A stretch of DNA of 64,000 nt from contig OY282609.1 of assembly GCA_958298945.1 (NCBI GenBank), forward strand, positions 12,568,326 through 12,632,325. Reading direction: 5' to 3'. The stretch comes from Atherix ibis (taxonomy: Eukaryota; Arthropoda; Insecta; Diptera; Athericidae). Below are positions 10,139 to 25,100 of this stretch, one piece after another. Position 1 is the stretch's first letter; every line of letters starts with the position of its first letter. Position numbers and translations under genes: made by a program. Under the pieces are notes generated by a model. The model saw only the letters and a list, made by a program, of their open reading frames with translations. It was not told the origin of the DNA and did no database searches.

Positions 10139-13100
10139 CTAGAGAAATCCATTACAGATAGGTTCGTTTATGCATCCACTGGGCGTATCTTAATCCCTAC
10201 GGTTATAGCCGACCACTGATATTATAGGCGTTTTCCTTTGGACCAATTTTGCTACTAGTCGGTAGCTGCGAGTAGATGACCAAAGGAAAGCCAAATTTAT
10301 AACACTAGTCGAAACATAACCTCAAAATAATCAGCAACAATACTGAGTTTACTCACACATAAACAATAAAAACTGAGTTTATTCACACATAAACAATACT
10401 GACGAAAATATTACTCTTCTACGTAACCAACGAACCCGCAGAACTATCTTTTTTCACTTTAGCAACTAGAATCCACCTAACGTAAATTGTATGCGTAACT
10501 CCCAGTTCAATGTGCTCGTTTGTTCGAGGTAGAGTAGATGATGACCGACTAGTAGCAAAATTGGTCCAAAGGAAAACGCCTAATGTCTAACGACAGGTTC
10601 ATCACGTTAAATAACCGAATTATTCTGTACCTTAAAAATATATTTTGTATTCGATTGTTATATGATCTATCAAAGATAATCCTAGTTAAGGTTAGTTTAA
10701 ATTATTTAATAAATTAATTATAAGAAAATGTTGATCTAATTGTAAAAAATATCTACTTAGAAAAAAAGTTATTTGAGTATTTTTAAAAAAAATAAAAACT
10801 CCTGTTTCTAAAAATAAAATTGTTTTTCAAGCAATAAAATAGTTTCAAAGAATCAAAATTGGAAAGTGAAAATAATTTAAACGATTCGTGTTTATTTTAA
10901 AATATTCACATTATTTTAATAATTATTTAAACATTTTAAAATTAAATACGATTGATTTTCTTCTTTTTTCTTAATACTAGATGGATAGTAAAAACTAGTT
11001 AAAAATAGTTTTTCTAGATCATAAAATAAATAAAACTTGATTTAGTATAAAAAGAAGCCCAATCAAAAATCTGTAGTTGGTAGTATGGAAAACTGAACAT
11101 CCTGAATTTGTGCTTGGCATTAAATCTAATAAAAAAAACAAAGAAATTTTATTATAAATTTTAAATAAAAAGGAAATTGCAGGTTACCATTTTTAGCTGC
11201 TGTAGCCGCATTTTCAGTCTCACCATTTTTCTGTGCCATTTTCTGTGTATCCGATTTGATTTTTTCTGAAAAGAAATTTCCGAATTTCTGTAAAAGTTTC
11301 TTTAAGAAATATTAGTGAAAATTCAGTCTTATAGTCAGCATACCATGTATTATGATGAGTTTTTCGGTTTCGCCCACAGAATTTTTTGCAATGCATTTAT
11401 ATTCGCCAAAATCGCGTGATTTGATGGGTCGTATTGTTAGACGCATAACAATTTTGAAAACATTTTCTAAGGTAACCGACTCATAGGTTCCACCTTGTAT
11501 GAATTCTTTTTCCCGTAGCCAATAGTTGACTGATGTTGGATGAGATTCTGTTATGCACTCTAGGACAATTTTTTGACTAGCATAAACTTGAATATGTTCA
11601 TGTCGAGTCCAAATTGTGGGCGCAACTATGTTTGATAGAAAAAAAAAGCAAAATAAAAACAAATTTGTATCAGTAGTAAGGCTAGGCGGGTTCGGCACCC
11701 TTTGTGCAAAATTATGCGGATCCGTCAAATTTTCTGCGTGCGTCAAAGTGTTTTTTGCATTGGTATGTGCTTTTGGTAAGAGAAATGCATTGGTATGAGC
11801 ATTGGACTTCACTAGTGCTGCAAGAAAAAAAGTAACAGGCTTACTAGTCTGTTTACTGATGATGTTAAAAAAAAACATTAACAGGCACGTATCTAACCCA
11901 ATGCTCACACCAACGCATCTCACTTACCAAAAGCACACACCATGCAGCATACACTATTTCACGGATCCAGACTAGGAGTAATTTTGCATTAAGTGTCCCA
12001 GAACCCACCTAATCTTACTACTTGGATCGAAAACCAATTATTAATTAACTACAAAAACTTACAATTAATTATCAAAAGGATCCGTTTGCTTACAGTTGGT
12101 GGTACACCATTTGAAGCAATGCACAAATATGCGCCCATGTGATGTCGGTTGACATTTTTCAGTGATAAATTCTGCCCTTCAATGCTGAATATTTCCTTAC
12201 TACCAACAGAGAGAATTGGTTTTTCCTTCTCACGTCGCCAAATGATAGTGGGTGGTGGAAGGCCATTAGCTGAACAAGTCAAAGTAACATTTTGTCCTTC
12301 TTCAGCCACCATATCATGACTGGTTTGATAATCGATAATGTCCGGTGGAACTAAGCAATCGAAAGCAGATTCGTTTAGATGCTAATTAACCCTAAGCTTA
12401 AATAGAAAAATTGCTATTCACCAACAACGTCCAAATATCCCACTTGACTTTTCATTGGATCAGTGTTTATTTGGCACATGTACCACCCCCGATCAGATTC
12501 TCGAACGTCACGAATTCTTAGCTGCCAGATGCGGTGTTCCGTATGACTGATGCCAATTCGATGGTTCTTCGTTATAACATGATTTTGAATTGTAAGAATT
12601 GTTTGGGTGTCTACCCGAAGCCATGCCACCTATAATTATCGAAAAAAAACCACCACACTCAAAGTAAGACCACCACAATAAGGCAAAGTCGTTGAACAAA
12701 AAATAACATAAAAACAAACACCGCCACCACCACTCATCATATTTTCCCTGCCGGGAAACAATCTTAGTTGTTGGAACTTGGCTCATTTTCACATAACCTA
12801 TTATTGAGTTTAACCGCCAATTTTAATAAATACACCTTTCATAGGTTAGTAGCGAGCAATTCATTATTATTGGCTATATTATTAGTATATATTGTTTGAG
12901 CTTTTGTAAGTAATCAACACAATATTTAAAACAAAGCTATGGGCAGCAATTCAATCAAGTCTACCCTTTACTTAACAGGAGCTAGCCTGTATTTTCCACC
13001 AAGTAATTTAAAAAAGACTCTGCGTTAGACACGGAATTTCATAAGTTCTCAAAACATTTCGAATTATAAAAAGTAGTTTTTGTTTTTTAATAACCTCTCA

Positions 13101-16100
13101 TCGTTGACTTAAAAAAATTAAACACTTTGTCATTAAAGTCGCCTTTTTTAAGTTCGGTTTTCACATATTGGATAATTATTTCATTAGTTCAGAGTTTTCC
13201 TTAATGTTGTTCACTTCTTTTTTTATAATATATATTGTATATTTTTTTAAATTCAAAGATTTTTTTAATCATAATTTTTCAAATTTTCTTTTCTGTAAAT
13301 TACCTTAAACGAAGCTAAATCGTGTACTTTGCATGTCAATATTCCGTCTCGACCGACTGGAATCGTCACATTGGCAATTGGAGCACTGAATTTTGGATCC
13401 GCTTTAAATAAAAATTATATATTTTTATTAAATATAATTTAGTTTTAGGAAACCGAAAAAAAAATATGATAAATTTCTGGAAAGAAAATACACTACAGGC
13501 GAATAATATGCGACCGCTTTGGTGTTTAAGGAGACAGACAGTTAAATAAAATTCAGAAATTAAAATGAACAAACGAAAAAAGTATTTATTTTTTGTTTAT
13601 ATTAAATAAATATGAATTTAAATCTTAAATATGAAAAAATATATAAAAAAATTTGTTTTTAATACAATTATTATTATAAAAATTAAAAATACAATATAGA
13701 AAAATGCTCAAATTGCTTTTTCATCGAAAAAAAAACGCTGCTCTGTGTTAGATGACAGTCTGTATAATTCTAGGCATTTTGTCGATCAGTTTTTTTGATC
13801 GTATTCTTACAATAAGACCTATAAATAGGGTTAAGATTTTTGAAAATGCCTTTTTGTTGTTTCTGTTTTTTTTTTGGAGGAAATTAAGTCGGAACTACAT
13901 ACGAGGTCTGTTCAAAAAATATCGCGAATTTTGAATTTCCGCAGATTACTTATTTTTGATTTTCGATTTTTTTATGGTGTTATGTTGGTACTCATATCTC
14001 TCACTTATGACGACAAGTTTGGCAATTTTGAATGTTCAGTTAATTTTTGACAGCTGCTTTGCTTGCACGGGTTTTGGCTCGTCGTCGATTTTTGCCCATT
14101 CCAAAAAATGGATCAAAGAATCTGTTTCGGGAACAAGAAAAAGTCACAAGAGGTGGGGGGGGGGGGGGCAAGATCTATGGAATACGAATGCTGCGGCATT
14201 ATTAGTGTGTTGTTTTTGGCCAAAAATGGCAAAAGCCAATGTTTGTTCTTCCACAAATCCGGGCGTTTCTGGCAGATTGCTTCGTGCAACTTGCGCATAA
14301 CTTGCAGGTAATATTTCTTATTGACCGTTCTACCCTGTGGCAAGAATTCATGATGCACCACGCCCCTTAAATCGAAGAAAACTGTAAGCAAAACCTTCAC
14401 ATTTAACGAACTTGGCGCGCTTTTTTCGGTCTTGGCTCGTGCGGCAGCTTCTTTTGGGATGATTTTGCTTTGGTTTTCTACGTCATAACTATAAACCCAT
14501 GATTTATCACCAGTTATGACCCTCTGGAGCAAATTTGGGTCATCGCGGACAGAGTCCAACAGCTCCTTAGCATTGTTAATGCGATGCTGTTTTTGGTTGA
14601 AAATGGGCAAAAATCGAAGACGAGCCAAAACACGTGCAAGCAAAACAGCTGTTAAAATTATCTGGACATTCAAAATGGCCGAACTGGACATTCAAAATGG
14701 CCGACATAAAAAATCGAAAATCGAACATACGTAACCCGCGGAAATTTCAAATTCGCGATACTTCTTGAACAGACCTCGCATGTTTAGGATTATTATCCTG
14801 ATGTTTAAGAAATCCTTCGCAAATTAACCAAAGTCCTGATATAAAAGCAATTATTTGTAAAATATTTAGATACTGTTCTTCTCTAAAATTCCTTCAATTC
14901 GCACCAAATCTCCTACTCCATCTGTAGAGAAGCAACCTCAAACCGAAATCACAGCTTCTGGGAGCATTTTTCCTACAATACCTTGTAAATTACTGTAGCG
15001 ATACTGAGATTTACCAATTAAAACAAGATTGACGCATCATCTGATTTCTAATAAAGCCACGTGGAAAAATAGGTGCTCTAAAGCATAGCTTTGTCATTTC
15101 AATAAGAAAGTTGATCCGAGACGCCGCAATTGTCGGCCCACAATCAAGGATTCAGAATATGTCTACTTCCACTGTCTACTTCCACGCTTTTGCCTAAGAA
15201 GAAAGGAAGTTGAAAAATAATCGGTGAGCGACTGTCCCAGACAAAAATAATAGGTGAAAAAAACCCACACCATAGGGATCGGTATCCCAATAGCGTCTTC
15301 AGAAGATTTCCCCCAGCGGCGAATTCGTTTGATAGCATTCTTAAAATAATTAAGGACACACTTGTAAAAGTGGTTGGCGAATTGGGTTAAGTCTGTCAGC
15401 TCATATGCTTAAGGAAACGTAAACATTTATTTACAGTTAATTTAATGCAAAAATTTAAATTATTTGCAAAAAAATATAGAAAAAAAATGAATGCCAATTA
15501 AAAAAAGGCTTAAACAATTATTCTGAAAAATGCTTAGTACTAAAATAAATTAAACCTCACAAATGTTCAAAGAGATAAAAATTAACATTTTATTGTGGAT
15601 ATTTTCTTATAGTACCAATTTAAGAAGTTTTATTATTTTTGATTTTATGACCTTGTTAGTTTGGATTAATCTCGCGGAAGAATTAAATTGACAACTTTAT
15701 GAGAAATAAGATTGAGACTATTTTAGGAAAATAAGTTGATTCCGTTCAATTAACTCAAAGTGATGAGCGTATGAAAATGTTACATCCCTTATTGGATGAG
15801 AATCTGGGGGTTAGTGTGTGTGTGGTAAATTTCTGGACAATTAACATTTTCGTAAAAGTTCTGCGCTAAAAAGGTCTTGTAATTTTTTACGTTTTGTTTG
15901 AATATTTAGTATTGGAGGTAGACACCGTATCCGGCATTTTACATTAATTCGAAAATATACGATGTCTGTTCAGGTGGAGGATTCAGAAGTGTTCGAATCT
16001 GGTTTGTCTAGAGGGACTTATAAAATGTTAACGTGACATTTGACTAAATTATTTCGATGTGTAAAGCATGCCTTTTTGAATTGAAATTACTTTGCCATTT

Positions 16101-19100
16101 AAAAGTCTTTACACGATTTCCTAAAATTGAGGTCGATATCTACGTATATTTTTGGTAAGATATTTTCCGACTGAGTTCAGCTGTTTTATTATTATTGTAA
16201 GAACATATTTGAAAATAAGACTTTCCATTGATAAATTTGGTTTTAAAGTCAGTTTAATAGCTTTATTGAAATAAAAACTGTAAGGAATAGATTATCAAAA
16301 CGAATTTAAAAAAAAATGGATGCAAGCGATTAATTCAAATTTTTGACTGAAAGTTGTAAAATGTTTTGAAATTCTGACAGAAAATTTTTTTAATAAAAAT
16401 TTATTTACTGGAAATTTATTTACTGAAAACTTTTTTATTGCAAACTTTTTTACTGAAACTATTTTTACTGAAAAGATTTTAATATTGAAACATTTTTGTC
16501 GAACATTTTTTGATTGAAATTTGTTGAAATTACTTTTTTACTGAAAAATTTTTACTCAACATTTTTTTACTAACAACGTTTTTTTACTGAAAACATGTTT
16601 TTTACTGACAACGTTTTTAATTGAAAACATTTTTTTACTAAAAACATTTTAACTGGAAACAATTTTTTACGTAAAATTTATTTTCGAAAATTTTTATACT
16701 GAAAACTTTGTTATTGAAAATTTTTTAACTGAACAAATTTTTTGACTGAAAACTGAACAATTTTTTACTGAAGTAATTTTTTTACGGAAAACTTTTATTG
16801 AAAATTTTTTTACTGAAAACTTTGCTATTGAATATTTTTTAACTGAACAAATTATTTGACTAAAACTGTTTTACGGAACATTTTTTAACTGAAGTAATTT
16901 TTTTACGGAAAACAATTTTATTGAACATTTCTTTACTGAAAATATTTTTACTAAATATTATTTTAATGAAAATATTCGTAAAACTTTTTTTTGAAAATTT
17001 TTTACTGAAAACTTTGTTATTGAAAATTTTTTAACTGAACAAATTTTTTGACTGAAAACTGTTTTACGGAACAATTTTTTACTGAAGTAATTTTTTTACG
17101 GAAAACATTTTTATTGAAAATTATTTTACTGAAAACTTTGTTATTGAACATTTTTTAACTGAACAAATTTTTTGATAGAAAACTGTTTTACTGAAAACTT
17201 TGTTATTGAAAATTTTGTAACTGGAAAAAATTTTTGACTGAAAACTGTTTTACGAAACATTTTTTTACTGAAGTAATTTTTTTACGGAAAACATTTTTAT
17301 TGAACATTTTTTTACTGAAAACTTTGTTATTGAAAATTTTTTGACTGAAAACTGTTTTACGGTACATTTTTTTATGGAAAACTTTTTTTTTTTTAATTTT
17401 TTAACTGAACAAATTTTTTGACTAAAACTGTTTTGCGGAACATTTTTTTACTGAAGTAATTTTTTTACGGAAAACATTTTTTTGAAAATTTTTTTACTGA
17501 AAACTTTGTTATTGAAAATTTTTTAACTGAACAAGTTTTTTGAACTGAAAACTGTTTTACGTAACAATTTTCTACTGAAGTAATTTTTTTACGGAAAACA
17601 TTTTTATTGAAATTTTTTTTACTGAAAACTTTGTTATTGAGCATTTTTTAATTGAACAAATTTTTTGACTGAAAACTTTTTTACTGAACATTTTTTGACT
17701 GAAGTAATTTTTTTACGGAAAACATTTTTATTGAAAAATTTCTTACAGAAAATATTTTTACTAAAAATTTTTTCAATGAAAATATACGTAAAACTTTTTT
17801 TTGAAAATTTTTTTACTGAAAACTTTTTTATTGAAAATTTTTTACGGAACAATTTTTTACTGAAGTAATTGTTTTACGGAAAACTTTTTTCTTGAAATTT
17901 TTTTACTAAACATTTTTTTAGTGAAATAATTTTAAATGAAAATTTTTTGATTGAAAATTTTTTTACTGAAAATATTTATGCTTACATTATTTTCGTACTG
18001 GAAAAAGTTTTACTGACAAAGTTTTTTACTGAAAACATTTTCTTACTAAATATATGTTTTTACTAAAAACATTTTTACTGGAAAGACTTTTGTACGCAAT
18101 ACCTTTTTTTGAAAATTTTTTTACTGAAAACTTTGTTATTGAAAATTTTTTAACTGAACAAATTTTTTGACTGAAAACTGTTTTACGTAACAATTTTCTA
18201 CTGAAGTAATTTTTTTACGGAAAACATTTTTATTGAAATTTTTTTTACTGAAAACTTTGTTATTGAGCATTTTTTAATTGAACAAATTTTTTGACTGAAA
18301 ACTTTTTTACTGAACATTTTTTGACTGAAGTAATTTTTTAACGGAAAACATTTTTATTGAAAAATTTCTTACAGAAAATATTTTTACTAAAAATTTTTTC
18401 AATGAAAATATACGTAAAACTTTTTTTTGAAAATTTTTTGACTGAAAACTTTTTTATTGAAAATTTTTTACGGAACAATTTTTTACTGAAGTAATTGTTT
18501 TACGGAAAACTTTTTTCTTGAAATTTTTTTACTAAACATTTTTTTAGTGAAATAATTTTAAATGAAAATTTTTTGATTGAAAATTTTTTTACTGAAAATA
18601 TTTATGCTTACATTATTTTCGTACTGGAAAAAGTTTTACTGACAAAGTTTTTTACTGAAAACATTTTCTTACTAAATATATGTTTTTACTAAAAACATTT
18701 TTACTGGAAAGACTTTTGTACGCAATACCTTTTTTTGAAAATTTTTTTACTGAAAACTTTGTTATTGAAAATTTTTTAACTGAACAAATTTTTTGACTGA
18801 AAACTGTTATACGTAACAATTTTCTACTGAAGTAATTTTTTTACGGAAAACATTTTTATTGAAATTTTTTTTACTGAAAACTTTGTTATTGAGCATTTTT
18901 TAATTGAACAAATTTTTTGACTGAAAACTTTTTTACTGAACATTTTTTGACTGAAGTAATTTTTTTACGGAAAACATTTTTATTGAAAAATTTCTTACAG
19001 AAAATATTTTTACTAAAAATTTTTTCAATGAAAATATACGTAAAACTTTTTTTTGAAAATTTTTTTACTGAAAACTTTTTTATTGAAAATTTTTTACGGA

Positions 19101-22100
19101 ACAATTTTTTACTGAAGTAATTGTTTTACGGAAAACTTTTTTCTTGAAATTTTTTTACTAAACATTTTTTTAGTGAAATAATTTTAAATGAAAATTTTTT
19201 GATTGAAAATTTTTTTACTGAAAATATTTATGCTTACATTATTTTCGTACTGGAAAAAGTTTTACTGACAAAGTTTTTTACTGAAAACATTTTCTTACTA
19301 AATATATGTTTTTACTAAAAACATTTTTACTGGAAAGACTTTTGTACGCAATACCTTTTTTTGAAAATTTTTTTACTGAAAACTTTGTTATTGAAAATTT
19401 TTTAACTGAACAAATTTTTTGACTGAAAACTGTTTTACGTAACAATTTTCTACTGAAGTAATTTTTTTACGGAAAACATTTTTATTGAAATTTTTTTTAC
19501 TGAAAACTTTGTTATTGAGCATTTTTTAATTGAACAAATTTTTTGACTGAAAACTTTTTTACTGAACATTTTTTGACTGAAGTAATTTTTTAACGGAAAA
19601 CATTTTTATTGAAAAATTTCTTACAGAAAATATTTTTACTAAAAATTTTTTCAATGAAAATATACGTAAAACTTTTTTTTGAAAATTTTTTGACTGAAAA
19701 CTTTTTTATTGAAAATTTTTTACGGAACAATTTTTTACTGAAGTAATTGTTTTACGGAAAACTTTTTTCTTGAAATTTTTTTACTAAACATTTTTTTAGT
19801 GAAATAATTTTAAATGAAAATTTTTTGATTGAAAATTTTTTTACTGAAAATATTTATGCTTACATTATTTTCGTACTGGAAAAAGTTTTACTGACAAAGT
19901 TTTTTACTGAAAACATTTTCTTACTAAATATATGTTTTTACTAAAAACATTTTTACTGGAAAGACTTTTGTACGCAATACCTTTTTTTGAAAATTTTTTT
20001 ACTGAAAACTTTGTTATTGAAAATTTTTTAACTGAACAAATTTTTTGACTGAAAACTGTTATACGTAACAATTTTCTACTGAAGTAATTTTTTTACGGAA
20101 AACATTTTTATTGAAATTTTTTTTACTGAAAACTTTGTTATTGAGCATTTTTTAATTGAACAAATTTTTTGACTGAAAACTTTTTTACTGAACATTTTTT
20201 GACTGAAGTAATTTTTTTACGGAAAACATTTTTATTGAAAAATTTCTTACAGAAAATATTTTTACTAAAAATTTTTTCAATGAAAATATACGTAAAACTT
20301 TTTTTTGAAAATTTTTTGACTGAAAACTTTTTTATTGAAAATTTTTTACGGAACAATTTTTTACTGAAGTAATTGTTTTACGGAAAACTTTTTTCTTGAA
20401 ATTTTTTTACTAAACATTTTTTTAGTGAAATATTTTTAAATGGAAATTTTTTGATTGAAATTTTTTTTACTGAAAATTTATTAAAAACTTGTTTGTTTAA
20501 TTTAGGAAAATTTTGAAAAAATCAAGCAATATATTATATCATGGGAGACACCACGGTCTATTTATTTTGGAGAATTTGTACAGTAGAAAATATAGGTGAT
20601 TTTGTTGACAATATCTAATATTAATTTAAAAAAATAATTTTTATTAAACATGCATACTTAGAACTATTTATAGTTACTATTGTATATATTTTTGAAGATT
20701 ATTGACTAATTATCAAGTGAGCGTGTTCTTTTTCATTGTTCAGTTAGTAATCTTCTGTTGAAGGTGTTTTTTGTATCAGTACATTTATAAAAAGCTTAGT
20801 TTAAATTTTTATACGTTGTCAATTTTAATGTGGAGCATTTCAAATTTGGTAAAACAATATACAATCTAAAATTGTTTTGAATAAGCAGAAATAATTCTAC
20901 AATTAGAAGCACTTATTAATGAATATTTATTTTAAACGAAGAATAAACGGAAATTAATAATTTCATAAAATAGAAATATTAATAAGAAGTAAATAATTTG
21001 TGAATGATGTATCAACAATTATTCATTGAGACGATTAAGTGTATTTCTGAGAATGTGAAATTTACGGCGACATGAAAATTATCATTTAAAATGCCTGAAA
21101 ATATAATTTATTGCAATAATACCACTCTCTAGCCGGCACTTTCAATTACGGAACAATTTGGTGGTGGAGGGTGACCACACGCATGAACAATCGAATATTA
21201 GCCGAGTTGGCAGAAAAGATTTTCATGTCTTTTGAATGTTAGAATGCTCCCTTAATTTGGATATCAAGAATTTTTTTTCATATCCCCAAAAATCCGTGTT
21301 TCTTGGTAATGTTCACAAATTTTCTCTTCCTTCAAATCAAATAATTTTTGTATTTTTTTCTTTACAAAACTTAATCGATTTCACAATTTTTGGGCTCCCT
21401 GTAATGCTGCTAGTATTTTTTTTCTGCTTTTTACCTAGTCGAACGCTTCTATAGATAGTCAATTTTATAGTATATCTAATATCTTCTGTATTGTGTAAAA
21501 AATAGTTAGGGAAAAAAAATTTCCATTCTGTTTGCCTAGAAGATTATTGTGTTATTTTTGTTAATTTGTTGCTTGCTACGATATTATTTTTTTTGAAAAT
21601 GTACATTTTTCCTATCTTTATACGGTTTTCTTTAGATTGCCCTTTTTTTTTTTAAATGTTAAATTGTTTTTATATGGAAAAATCCAACTGGATATGTTTT
21701 CCTTTTTTTCATAATATGGTAAATTTTCTGGCACGCAATGTCTGAGAATAGCTCGAGTCAGAAATGTGTCTGGTCGGTTGGATTGCATTGATTTATTAAG
21801 GATAATAGACGTGGCGGTTGGTCTAATGAAATGCGATGGATGCGGAAGCCAAATGTTTGCAATTTTATCGACTTCCTTTTTAGCAAAAATAATAACCAAT
21901 TATTTCGAAGAAGCGACTATTCTTTAACATATGAAATTATAATAACTCTTCGATAAAGTCAGTAATAATGAAACAATAAATGAAATTTGTCTTGCTAATA
22001 TTTTTTGTTTATTTCCAAGCAAAATAATTACTATAAAAATTTTTTTACAAAAATAGATTTTTAATACTATAGAATTAAATATATTATAACAAAAATAAAA

Positions 22101-25100
22101 ATAGTAAAAGATATCGATGGCTACATATTATACGTGTATAGAGTGTCTCAACCTGCACGTAAGATTTGAATTTTTGCGCCATTTGTGCGATGAAGTGTTG
22201 CCAACAAAAAAAATGACAGCTTGACAACTGTCAGTTTAGGTTTATTGAAAATCAAGCGTTACACGAAAGTGCAATGGATTTTCATTATTGAGCGATATTT
22301 TAATAATAATAAGGGTTTGACTGCTGCGGTTCTATAAGGCTCATTTACATCTTAATGAGAAATTTAACTCAATAGAAATTCTCCTCCCCATTGCCTTTAT
22401 TCTAAAAATATCAAAAAATTATTATAAAATCCAAACAATATTTTCTGTTCAAATTTTTTGCTCGTCGAAAAAAATAATATTTATTTTTTAATTTTAGACA
22501 AAAATAAATTTTTCTTTAAATTTTTTTTTCTATCTACTTTTTTAACGAAATTTCATAAAACCAAAGAAAAATCCGTAAGTAATATAAGAATATTTAATAG
22601 AATATTATTATAATAATAAATTAGTCAAATCTTCAATTTTCATAATATTTATTAGACGGAAATTGTTATCTTTATAAAAAAAACCCCGACAATGATAGTC
22701 TTAGTATTACTCTATACTTAGTAAAAAAAATATCATAGTATTGTTCAATTTCTGTAAAAAATTTTGTAATTCAAACTCATATCTATGTAGTAATATTTAT
22801 AATTAATTATCAAATAATTTATCTCAAAATGACATATTTATGTTGAGATAACAACAACAAAAAAAAAGGAGACAATTTCCTTCATCCACAATTTAAATTA
22901 TGAAAAACAGAACACCACAGAAAAACTCAAATTCAAGAATAAATAATAAAAAAAAAAGACCACAACACCAAAAGAACAGAATTAGAGAGAAAAAAAATTA
23001 AATACGACAATAGTCCTTGTATTAAGTTTATGCTTTATGAAATTTCTAAAAGGATCAGTTCCAAATTAACTCCTGGTTTGCTAACCACACAGAAAAAGCA
23101 TACGCTGTTGACGGGGCAGAAAAAAAGCTGCGGTCGAATGTATAATAAAATTAACAAATGGAATCAACCCCCCTCCCCATATTAAGAGAATTTTAATCCT
23201 TAATGGACCCACAAATTTATAGTCGCTTCGCTTGCGATTTCAACTTTAATAATAATAATAATAAAAATAATAATTGCGTTAAAATGCCAAATGATTAACA
23301 AAATATTAACGAAAAATAATAATATACAATGTCTCCCCCATAGATGATTTCGATGTATAAAAATTTGCTACTCTAACATTTCAAATACTATTTATATACG
23401 TTAATACGAAAATATTATAACATAAATTATTCGAATCGGAGGAATAATTTTATATATTTTGCTTCCCTTAAAAAGAAAAAAAAAAATATTTCCAGTCAGA
23501 GATAATTTGCATTTGGATATGGTGAGATGAAACTTTCATCTTAGGCTACTAATAAATATCTACCATTAACTTATAAATTAATTTGTCATAGTTTTAATAT
23601 TTATTCCTTTCTTACCTAATAAAAATTTACAAAAAAAATCTAATAGAAAATAATATTAAGAATTTCTATTCGAAATTTATACAAAAAATATTTTTTGATT
23701 TCAATATTTTTCTCTAAATTATTTTTTGCAAAAGAAAAAAAAAATAATGAGATTATACTAATGAAAATAATTCATTAATACCCGCCATATGGCATTTGTA
23801 TGAGTCAATCTGATAAGTCAGTGATAAATGAAACAAAAAAACCAATTTATGTTCTCTTAACTAAACCATTTCATTATGTTTAGAAACAGGAAAAAATTGT
23901 AGGAAGCCAAGTATGGAGAATACAGCAGGTGAGGAAGAAATTCATAATCTAATTCCATTAATTTTACAATTGCAATTTTCTATAAATACCATAACCATTT
24001 CTGCTGATGGAACCCTTTTTCCATAGGAGTCCATAGTTTCGACTAAACTTGGATAGCTGGTATGTAATAAGGAATCTATGTTTTATCAACAACTATGAAT
24101 CTATGCAAAAATTTATTTGAGTTGCGGTTAAAAAACGTTCAAATTGCCTATATAGCTATCTTAAACACTTTTACTCGAGAATCTTTTAAAACGATATCAT
24201 GGATTTCTTCGGTGGTGTGCTAAATTTGACATTCTGACTGCTTAGAAACATTTATGATCATACGACCATCATGAAATTTAGTAAACTAGTATTGAATTAC
24301 TCTATTCATTGATGAGAAATATTTTATATAGTATTTTATTAGCAATCGCAATTTACTTTTTTCCATATTAATAAAAAACATACACCTTGTCTCCTTTCAG
24401 TGGCTGTAAAAATTAAATTAAAGGGAAAATGTTTATAAAATTTTTGATGATGTCTTTTTAAAAATGCCCAATAATACAAAGAATATTGTTTTGATGATAT
24501 CAGCTACATTTCTAATATTTATCACTGACTTATCATATTACCTTTGTAAAACTGCTGATGATACTTATTAATAGGATATTTATCCTGCAATTTTTTTCCA
24601 TTTTATTAACGCTCGGAATATACTTTTTTTCATATTAATATAAAAACCACAAACCTTGCAATTATCACTAACTTATCAGACTGCCTTTGTACGTTAGTCC
24701 GTCATAGACGCGGGTGGATATGCAATCCTATAGAGCGTGATAACTCAGATTGTATTTTTGTAGAGCGGTTCTAAAATAGAAAATCAAAGTTTGGAACTAC
24801 CATGTCCCGTTAAACTTTGTATAAAGCTTCGTGGGTGCGTTTTTATCAAAAACACAAGTTTTTCGGTAGCGTAAAGTCTTGTTGGGAGAGTCGAGAAACA
24901 GCATAAGACTAACATTTTTCGAAAAGTGTGCAACATTAAAAAATGTATAACTCTTTAAGGATTTTGTTTAAAAAAGGAGTTATTTTTATAAAATAATTCT
25001 AGGATTCTTTACATCAGATCAGATACGGAAGATACTTGGATGCTTCACCATGATAACGCCCCCAGTCATACGACTATGTCCATCAATGAGTTTTTAACAG

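Noticed and set aside
11312..11923. Taking the whole 203-codon frame as one Ig exon
   Set aside because: The N-terminal half is AT-rich and unlike the family. The acceptor at 11626-11627 and phase agreement with the preceding exon define a shorter exon.
17634..20372. Open frames encoding lysine/phenylalanine-rich proteins repeated three times
   Set aside because: They occur on both strands at the satellite period and follow the repeat exactly, so they are by-products of the array.
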